NCBI RefSeq assembly: GCF_027307225.1 | Contig: NZ_DAHUXJ010000086.1 | Location: 29,493 to 93,492, forward strand | Reading direction: 5' to 3' | Source: Bradyrhizobium sp. | Lineage (GTDB): Bacteria > Pseudomonadota > Alphaproteobacteria > Rhizobiales > Xanthobacteraceae | DNA length: 64,000 bases | Part shown: positions 58,222 to 64,000 of the stretch, piece after piece | Numbering within the stretch: the first letter of the stretch is position 1 | Layout of the letters: every line of letters begins with the position of its first letter | The notes under the pieces: generated by a model | Database searches by the model: none | What the model was told of the DNA's origin: nothing | What the model saw: only the letters and a program-made list of their open reading frames with translations | Program-made: the position numbers and the translations under genes

Positions 58222-59418
58222 TTATTGCTTCTTTAAAACCTCGACGCCGGGCAGGGGTTTTCCTTCCATCCATTCCAGGAAGGCCCCGCCTGCGGTCGAC
58301 ACATAACTGAAATCTCCGGCCACGCCGGCCTGGTTGAGCGCCGCGACGGTGTCGCCGCCGCCGGCGACCGAAACCAGTTTCCTTGCCCTGGTACGCTCGG
58401 CGGCATGGCGCGCCGCGACCACCGTGCCGCGATCGAACGGCGTCATCTCGAAGGCGCCGAGCGGGCCGTTCCAGACCAGCGTCCTGGCGTCGTCGATCGC
58501 CGCATGAATCCGTGCCGTTGATTGCGGACCGACGTCGAGGATCATGCCGTCGGACGGAATGGCGTCCAGCCCGTAAGCATGCGATGGCGAATTGGCGGCG
58601 AAATGAAACGCCACCACGGCATCGACCGGCAACAGGATCGCGCAATTGGCGGCGGTTGCCTTTTCCATGATCCGCCGCGCGGTGGCGGCGAGGTCTTTCT
58701 CCGCCAGCGACTTGCCGACGCCGATGCCCTGCGCGTGCAGGAAGGTGTTGGCCATGCCGCCGCCGATGACGAGGGCATCGACCTTGCTGACGAGGTTTTC
58801 CAACAGATCGATCTTGGTCGACACTTTCGCGCCGCCGATGATCGCGATCACTGGCCGCGCCGGCGCTTCGAGCGCCTTGTTGAGCGCATCGAGCTCGGCC
58901 TGCATGGTGCGCCCGGCATAGGCCGGCAGCTTGTGGCCGAGGCCTTCGGTCGATGCATGTGCGCGGTGCGCGGCGGAGAAGGCATCGTTCACCCAGATGT
59001 CGCCGAGTTTCGCCAATTCAGCGACAAAGGCTGGATCGTTTTTTTCCTCTTCCTTGTGAAAGCGGGTGTTCTCCAGACAAAGAATGTCGCCGTCCTTCAT
59101 CGCGGCGACGGCTTTTGCCGCAGGCTCGCCGACGCAGTCGTCGGCAAAGGCGACGGGCTTCTTGATCACTTGCGAAAGGGCTGCCGCGACTGGTTTCAGC
59201 GATTCCTTCGGATCGCGTCCCTTCGGCCGGCCGAAATGCGCGAGCAGGATCACCTTGCCGCCGTTGCCGGCGATTTCGGTAATGGTCGGTGCAACGCGTT
59301 CGAGGCGGGTGGCGTCAGTGACGCGGCCCTGCTCCATGGGGACGTTGAGGTCGACGCGAAGCAGGACGCGCTTAGCCTTAACGTCAACGTCATCGAGGGT
59401 GCGGAATGGTTTTGTCAT
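58222..59418 (-). CDS. pgk: Phosphoglycerate kinase
   Basis: 398 residues, standard length. [64 protein letters not shown] ([16 protein letters not shown]), GPLGAFE and [13 protein letters not shown] cover the substrate and ATP sites. It transfers phosphate between 1,3-bisphosphoglycerate and ADP. Middle gene of the central-carbon block; an intergenic palindrome separates it from gap. Confidence 0.97.
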   Translation of the reverse strand: MTKPFRTLDDVDVKAKRVLLRVDLNVPMEQGRVTDATRLERVAPTITEIAGNGGKVILLAHFGRPKGRDPKESLKPVAAALSQVIKKPVAFADDCVGEPAAKAVAAMKDGDILCLENTRFHKEEEKNDPAFVAELAKLGDIWVNDAFSAAHRAHASTEGLGHKLPAYAGRTMQAELDALNKALEAPARPVIAIIGGAKVSTKIDLLENLVSKVDALVIGGGMANTFLHAQGIGVGKSLAEKDLAATARRIMEKATAANCAILLPVDAVVAFHFAANSPSHAYGLDAIPSDGMILDVGPQSTARIHAAIDDARTLVWNGPLGAFEMTPFDRGTVVAARHAAERTRARKLVSVAGGGDTVAALNQAGVAGDFSYVSTAGGAFLEWMEGKPLPGVEVLKKQ

Positions 59419-59428
59419 TGGCGCTCTC

Positions 59429-59545
59429 TTGTCCCGGGCGCACCGCGGCGCGAAGTGCCGCCGTGCAGAACCGGGACCTACGCTGAAATCGGTCCCGGAT
59501 CAGCGATGCATCGCTGACGCGCTGCATCGCGTCCGGGACACGAGA
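59429..59545. repeat. Intergenic palindromic repeat, GTCCCGG family (copy 3)
   Basis: Outer arms CTTGTCCCGGGCGCACCGCG and CGCGTCCGGGACACGAG, with ACCGGGACC/GGTCCCGG and CAGCGATGCATCGCTG inside. It lies between the gap stop and the pgk start and, as RNA, could separate the two halves of the transcript. Confidence 0.75.
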
Positions 59546-59548
59546 CCC

Positions 59549-60556
59549 TTACAGCAATTTCCCCATCGCCACGGCCGTGTCGGCCATCCGGTTGGAGAAG
59601 CCCCACTCGTTGTCGTACCAGGACATCACCCGCACCAGCGTGCCGTTCTGCACCTTGGTCTGGTCCATGTGGAAGGTCGAGGAGTGTGGATCGTGGTTGA
59701 AGTCGATCGAGACGTTCGGGTGCGTGGTAAAGCCGAGAATGCCCTTGAGTTGCTGCTCGGAGGCCCGCTTCATTGCCTCATTGATCTCTTCCTTGGTGGT
59801 CTTGCGCGAGGCCACGATCTTGAGATCGACGACTGATACGTTCGGCGTCGGCACGCGGATCGCGACGCCGTCGAGCTTGCCGTTCAGTTCCGGCAGCACG
59901 AGGCCGATTGCTTTCGCTGCGCCGGTAGATGTCGGGATCATCGACATCGCCGCGGCGCGGCCGCGATAAAGGTCCTTGTGCAGGGTGTCGAGTGTCGGCT
60001 GGTCGCCGGTATAGGCGTGAATGGTGGTCATGAAACCCATCTCGATGCCGACGGTGTCGTTGAGTACCTTAGCGACCGGCGCGAGGCAGTTGGTCGTGCA
60101 GGAGCCGTTGGAGACGACGAGGTGGTCCTTGGTGAGCTTGTCGTGGTTGACGCCGTAGACGACCGTCGCATCCGCGTTCTCGGCCGGCGCCGAGATCAGC
60201 ACGCGCTTGGCGCCTGCGGTCAGATGTGCGGAGGCCTTCTCCCTGGCGGTGAAGATGCCGGTGCATTCGAGCGCGATGTCGACGCCGAGCGCCTTCCAGG
60301 GAAGCTTCGACGGATCGCGTTCGGCCGAAACCTTGATCTTGCCGTTGCCGAGGCTGATGGAGTCGCCTTCCACCGTCACAGTTCCGGGGAAGCGGCCGTG
60401 GACGGAGTCGTAGCGCAACAGATGCGCATTGGTCTCGACCGGGCCGAGATCGTTAATGCCGACCACCTTGATATCCTTGCGGCCGGACTCGGCGATGGCA
60501 CGCAGCACGTTGCGGCCGATGCGGCCAAACCCGTTGATAGCGACCCGGATTGCCAT
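59549..60556 (-). CDS. gap: Glyceraldehyde-3-phosphate dehydrogenase
   Basis: 335 residues. [16 protein letters not shown] binds NAD(P), [15 protein letters not shown] carries the catalytic Cys, and [11 protein letters not shown] and [12 protein letters not shown] complete the family pattern. It works in glycolysis and gluconeogenesis. GAGGAG precedes the ATG. It is downstream of tkt on the same strand with a 240-base gap. Confidence 0.97.
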   Translation of the reverse strand: MAIRVAINGFGRIGRNVLRAIAESGRKDIKVVGINDLGPVETNAHLLRYDSVHGRFPGTVTVEGDSISLGNGKIKVSAERDPSKLPWKALGVDIALECTGIFTAREKASAHLTAGAKRVLISAPAENADATVVYGVNHDKLTKDHLVVSNGSCTTNCLAPVAKVLNDTVGIEMGFMTTIHAYTGDQPTLDTLHKDLYRGRAAAMSMIPTSTGAAKAIGLVLPELNGKLDGVAIRVPTPNVSVVDLKIVASRKTTKEEINEAMKRASEQQLKGILGFTTHPNVSIDFNHDPHSSTFHMDQTKVQNGTLVRVMSWYDNEWGFSNRMADTAVAMGKLL

Positions 60557-60749
60557 GGTGTTTCTCCTCTAATAGCCCGTGCCGTCCCCTCGGGCGGGTC
60601 CCGAGTGGAGGTTGACGGCGGTTCGCCCGGTTCGGCCGGACGAGGAACGGAAAAGATCAGGCTTAGCTAGACCTTTTTCCGGACAATCTCAACCGGACCA
60701 CAGGCATGGCTCGTCCTTGGAGCCAGCAGGACCGGCAAACTCGGTTAAT

Positions 60750-60776
60750 CTCTCCCGTGAGGACCCGTGGGGAGAG
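60750..60776 (-). terminator. Possible weak terminator or processing hairpin after tkt
   Basis: CTCTCCC (60750-60756) pairs with GGGAGAG (60770-60776), 20 bases after the tkt stop. The minus-strand product continues GATTAACCG, so there is no real T run; it may be only a stabilising hairpin. Confidence 0.3.
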
Positions 60777-60796
60777 GTAACTCGACAGCGAGTCCC

Positions 60797-62782
60797 TTAG
60801 TTCAAGCGTTTCAGAACTGCGTTAACCGTGGCCTCGGCGGTAATTCCGAAGTGCTTGTAAAGGTCCTTGGCCGGGCCGCTTTCGCCGAAACCGTGCATGC
60901 CGATAAAGAGGCCGTCGTGGCCGATCACGGCATCCCAGCCCCAGCGGACCGCGGCCTCGATCGCCACCTTCACCGGCGCGTTACCGATGATCGCCTTCTG
61001 CCTGTCTTCGGGCTGCGATAGCAGCAGTTCGAGCGAGGGTGCCGAGACCACCCGCGTCGCGATGCCGCGCCCGGCGAGTTCCTTCTGGGCCGCGACCGCA
61101 ATCTCGACCTCGGAGCCCGAAGCAAACAGCGACACCCTGGCCTCGCCTTGCGCGGCGACCAGTTCATAGCCGCCGTGGCTGCACGGGTTGTCGGCTGGTG
61201 CGGAGGTACGAAGCTGCGGCACGTTCTGGCGGGTGAGCGCCAGCAGGGTCGGACCGTTGGTGCGGTTGAGCGCCAGTTCCCAGCATTCGGCAACCTCGAC
61301 CGCATCGCAGGGCCGGAACACCCGCAGGTTCGGCATCGCGCGCAGGCTCGAAAGGTGCTCGACCGGCTGGTGGGTCGGACCGTCTTCGCCAAGCCCGATC
61401 GAATCGTGGGTCATGACATAGACCACGCCCGTGCCCATCAACGCGGCGAGCCGGATCGCCGGCCGCGCATAGTCGGTGAAGACGAGGAAGGTCGCGCCGT
61501 TCGGCGCAAAGCCGCCATGCAGGAAGATGCCGTTCAGGGCCGCGCACATGCCGTGCTCGCGGATGCCGTAATGGATGAAACGGCCCTTCGGCGTCTTGGC
61601 GGCGAAGGCCACCGCATCCTTCGGCTTGTTGTTGTTGGAGCCGGTGAGGTCAGCCGAGCCGCCGACGAATTCCATCGGCATGGCGGCTGCGATCGCATCG
61701 ATCGCGGCTTCGGATGACTTGCGCGTGGCAATGTTGAGCGGGCTTTCCAGCAGCTTCTTCTTGTGGTCGCGCAAAGCCTTTGCAAGCGACGCCGGCCGCT
61801 CATGGCGCAGCCGCCGTTCGAATTCGGCGCGCTTGCGCGGTCCCAGCTCGGCAAAGCGCGCTTCCCATTCCTTCCGTGCGGCCGCGCCGCGGCTGCCCGC
61901 CTCGCGCCAGGCTTTCAGCACGTCGTCCGGCACCGAGAACGGCTCCAGCGAAATGTGCAAGTTTTCCTTGGCGCCCTTCAACTCGTCGGCGCCGAGCGCC
62001 TCGCCATGCGCCTTGTTGGTGCCGGCCTTGGTCGGCGCGCCGTAGCCGATGGTCGTCTTGCAGGCGATCAACGACGGCTTGTTGGATTTTTGCGCGCGGG
62101 TGATCGCGGCCGCAATCGCCGCCTGGTCCTGGCCGTCGATCAGTTCGGCAGCCCAGCCGGCGGACTTGAAACGCTTCACCTGATCGACGGAGTCGGAGAG
62201 CGAAGTGGGGCCGTCGATCGAAATGCCGTTGTCGTCATAGAGCACGATCATCTTGTTGAGCCGCCAAACTCCGGCCATGGCGATCGCTTCCTGCGAGATG
62301 CCTTCCATCAGGTCGCCGTCGGAGACCAGCACGTAGGTGTGATGATCGACGATCTTCTTGCCGAACTCGGCTGCCAGCATCTTTTCTGCCAGCGCCATGC
62401 CGACCGCGGTGGCAAGGCCCTGGCCGAGCGGGCCGGTCGTGGTCTCGATGCCCTTGGTGCGGAAGTTTTCCGGATGCCCTGGGGTGAGCGAATCCACCTG
62501 GCGGAAGCGCTTGATCTCGTCCAGCGTCATGTCCTTGTTGCCGGTGAGATAGAGCAGTGCGTACAGCATCATCGAGCCGTGACCGGCCGAGAGCACGAAG
62601 CGGTCGCGATCAGGCCAGGCCGGATTGGCGGCATCGTATTTCAGGAACTGCGTGAACAGGACGGCGGCGATATCGGCGCAGCCCATCGGCAGGCCCGGAT
62701 GGCCCGACTTGGCTTTTTCGACCGCGTCCATTGCCAGTCCCCGGATCGAATTGGCCATACGGACGTGATCGACCTGCGGCAT
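60797..62782 (-). CDS. tkt: Transketolase
   Basis: 661 residues, full length. The thiamine-diphosphate region is VLSAGHGSMMLYALLYLTG, GPLGQGLATAVGMALAEK, and SDGDLMEGISQEA. The pyrimidine domain shows HDSIGLGEDGPTHQPVEHL and FLVFTDYARPAIRLAALMG; the C-terminal domain ends in IGMHGFGESGPAKDLYKHFG. It shuttles two-carbon units in the pentose phosphate pathway (and Calvin cycle if present). First gene of the block; divergent from the DUF4164-zapA pair across 239 bases. Confidence 0.97.
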   Translation of the reverse strand: MPQVDHVRMANSIRGLAMDAVEKAKSGHPGLPMGCADIAAVLFTQFLKYDAANPAWPDRDRFVLSAGHGSMMLYALLYLTGNKDMTLDEIKRFRQVDSLTPGHPENFRTKGIETTTGPLGQGLATAVGMALAEKMLAAEFGKKIVDHHTYVLVSDGDLMEGISQEAIAMAGVWRLNKMIVLYDDNGISIDGPTSLSDSVDQVKRFKSAGWAAELIDGQDQAAIAAAITRAQKSNKPSLIACKTTIGYGAPTKAGTNKAHGEALGADELKGAKENLHISLEPFSVPDDVLKAWREAGSRGAAARKEWEARFAELGPRKRAEFERRLRHERPASLAKALRDHKKKLLESPLNIATRKSSEAAIDAIAAAMPMEFVGGSADLTGSNNNKPKDAVAFAAKTPKGRFIHYGIREHGMCAALNGIFLHGGFAPNGATFLVFTDYARPAIRLAALMGTGVVYVMTHDSIGLGEDGPTHQPVEHLSSLRAMPNLRVFRPCDAVEVAECWELALNRTNGPTLLALTRQNVPQLRTSAPADNPCSHGGYELVAAQGEARVSLFASGSEVEIAVAAQKELAGRGIATRVVSAPSLELLLSQPEDRQKAIIGNAPVKVAIEAAVRWGWDAVIGHDGLFIGMHGFGESGPAKDLYKHFGITAEATVNAVLKRLN

Positions 62783-63021
62783 GATGAAATTCCGTCAGAT
62801 AATGAGGTGCTTGGATGACCATGGGAGGCGGTTGCCTCGGATGGAACCTGAAGTCGAGGGGCTGGATAGCACCTCATCAAAGTCAAAAGGAAGTGGAAAT
62901 ATTTCAACCTGCTTTATGGTGCATAGTTCCGAAGCGGCGTTGCGCTGGCCTTGTTCGTTACGTAAGTTTCTCCTCCCAAGCGCTTGATTTTGCGAAAGGG
63001 CACCCCGGCCCCGCCGGAGGT

Positions 63022-63351
63022 ATGCCGAGCGATGCAATGGACGATCAGACCGCCAACGGCCACAGCGAACAGGCTTTCGCCGATATCGACGTCGCCACGC
63101 GCCGCCTGATGGCGGCGCTGGACGCGCTGGAGCGGGCGGTCGAGCGCAGGCGCGACGCCGACCGCGACGAGGACGAACTCGCAGCCCGGATCCAGGCGCT
63201 CGGCGCCGATCGCGCACGGCTAGCCGACGAACTCGATGGGTCGCTGGTGAAGACCAAGCGGCTGGAGCGCTCCAACCGCGAGATCGCCGGGCGGCTCGAT
63301 GCCGCGATCGGTGCGATCCGCGAAGTGTTGGATGGCGGAGAAATGCCATGA
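63022..63351 (+). CDS. DUF4164 coiled-coil protein
   Basis: 109 residues, almost entirely coiled coil (AFADIDVATRRLMAALDALE, ELAARIQALGADRARLADEL, KTKRLERSNREIAGRLDAAI). DUF4164 genes precede zapA in Hyphomicrobiales, implying a part in division-ring assembly. GGAGG stands only one base before the ATG at 63022, and the next in-frame ATG at 63037 is 16 bases away, so the exact start is uncertain. Stop overlaps the zapA start (ATGA). Confidence 0.82.
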   Translation: MPSDAMDDQTANGHSEQAFADIDVATRRLMAALDALERAVERRRDADRDEDELAARIQALGADRARLADELDGSLVKTKRLERSNREIAGRLDAAIGAIREVLDGGEMP

Positions 63352-63731
63352 ACCACGTCAACGTCACCATCAACGGCCGACAATACCGAATGGCCTGCGA
63401 GGAAGGGCAGGAGCCGCGGCTGCTACGGCTCGCCGAGAGCCTGGAGTCGCGGATCGAAAGCCTGCGCGGCAAGTTCGGCGAAATCGGCGATGCCAGGCTC
63501 ACCGTGATGGCGGCGCTCACCGTTTGCGACGAATTGCAGGATGCGGGAAATCGCATCCGCAGCCTCGAACAGGAACTGGTTGCACTCAGCGACGTGCGCA
63601 GCGTCGCTGCCGACCGCGCCAGGGCGACGCAGACTGCGGTCGCCAATGCGCTCAACGCCGCCGCCGACCGCATCGAGAAAACCACGCAGGTGCTCAACCG
63701 CACGATCGGTGGCGGGGTCGCGATCGGGTGA
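63348..63731 (+). CDS. zapA: Cell division protein ZapA
   Basis: 127 residues. The N-terminal ZapA domain (VNVTINGRQYRMACEEGQE, RLLRLAESLESRIESLR, LTVMAALTVCDELQDA) is followed by a coiled coil (NRIRSLEQELVALSD). ZapA crosslinks FtsZ filaments at the division site. Overlap with the DUF4164 gene indicates coupled translation. In many bacteria the 6S RNA gene follows zapA, but here only short hairpins and then a palindromic element are seen. Confidence 0.93.
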   Translation: MNHVNVTINGRQYRMACEEGQEPRLLRLAESLESRIESLRGKFGEIGDARLTVMAALTVCDELQDAGNRIRSLEQELVALSDVRSVAADRARATQTAVANALNAAADRIEKTTQVLNRTIGGGVAIG

Positions 63732-63860
63732 TGGGGCCTCAGCGGCCGTCCCTGCATTTTACAGGCAGTGGTTTGACGCCGGGTGTTCGACACCGATCGT
63801 CGGATTAACATGAGTTAGTCCGAGGGCCCGCTGAATCCGGCTTGGCGGCCGCCTCCCGCA

Positions 63861-64000
63861 CTAGTGCTCCGATTCCGAAGTTCGTATCATATTGCGGCTC
63901 CACGTTTACGAACTTCGGAATCAAAGGAGCACTAGCCAATTATATGATTCTAGTGCGGTTTAGAATTTGAAGTTCCTATGACGAGGTCGCCGCGAAACTG
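63861..64000. repeat. Bipartite palindromic element, cut by the window edge
   Basis: Module A 63861-63935, linker 63936-63949, module B from 63950 to the edge. The A module matches that at 9062-9136 base for base over most of its length, including the loop, and the linker differs by one base. Between zapA and this element (63732-63860) only small hairpins such as GGTGTTCGACACC are seen. Confidence 0.93.

Noticed and set aside
63732..63860. 6S RNA gene downstream of zapA
   Set aside because: The location is right, but only very short hairpins are visible before the palindromic element starts, and the long bulged hairpin of 6S RNA is not seen.
1..64000. Transposase, integrase or REP-associated tyrosine transposase that could mobilise the elements
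   Set aside because: No frame with the required motifs was found in this window; any mobilising enzyme must be encoded elsewhere.

Overview
The window looks like chromosomal DNA of an alphaproteobacterium of the Bradyrhizobium group (Hyphomicrobiales). The grounds are high-GC coding DNA, a divergent nepR/phyR general-stress locus, rhizobial DUF families (DUF883, DUF1192, DUF1465, DUF2849, DUF2865, DUF4164), and intergenic palindromes of a style common in that group. No rRNA, tRNA, CRISPR array, prophage or transposase gene was recognised. The genus assignment is an inference from gene content.

Layout. 1-13.3 kb: general stress response. A window-truncated nepR and phyR are followed by small envelope or stress proteins (DUF883, L,D-transpeptidase, Thivi_2564-like membrane protein, CsbD). 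Several carry a textbook sigma-EcfG promoter (GGAAC-N16/17-CGTT). The same stretch holds a haem-motif GGDEF/EAL protein and an FtsH paralogue. 13.3-23.3 kb: malate synthase G, then a complete assimilatory sulfate reduction locus with cysD-cysNC on one strand and cysG-DUF2849-cysI-DUF934-cysH on the other. 23.3-35.3 kb: CAP-domain lipoprotein, patatin, 3-hydroxybutyrate dehydrogenase, flippase, DsbD-like protein, AlgH, a TfdA-type dioxygenase, an SGNH hydrolase, a lytic transglycosylase and galU. 35.3-49.6 kb: membrane EAL protein, quinone oxidoreductase, rpmE, an ABC exporter, an ExbB/MotA-OmpA pair, and DUF1295 plus cyclopropane-fatty-acid-synthase-like genes. 49.9-52.7 kb: TPR/glycosyltransferase-like and methyltransferase genes. 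52.9-62.8 kb: inositol phosphatase, SEL1 protein, thiE, then a one-strand central carbon block tkt-gap-pgk-fba(class II)-fba(class I). 63.0-63.7 kb: DUF4164 and zapA.

The most striking feature is a family of intergenic bipartite palindromic elements, found at eleven loci plus solo remnants. A complete element is about 167 bp: hairpin module A (about 76 bp), an AT-rich 13-14 bp linker, and hairpin module B (about 78 bp). Each module is usually bounded by CTAG. Stem sequences differ greatly between copies, yet the two arms change together. Copies share CTAG ends in tandem, one copy is nested in another exactly at a CTAG, and three copies end on the TAG stop codon of a neighbouring gene. In several places the element supplies the start codon, Shine-Dalgarno or signal-peptide coding sequence of a host gene. 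The sequence pattern suggests a CTAG-targeted, non-autonomous mobile element whose folded structure is under selection. Three other palindromic intergenic repeat families are also present.
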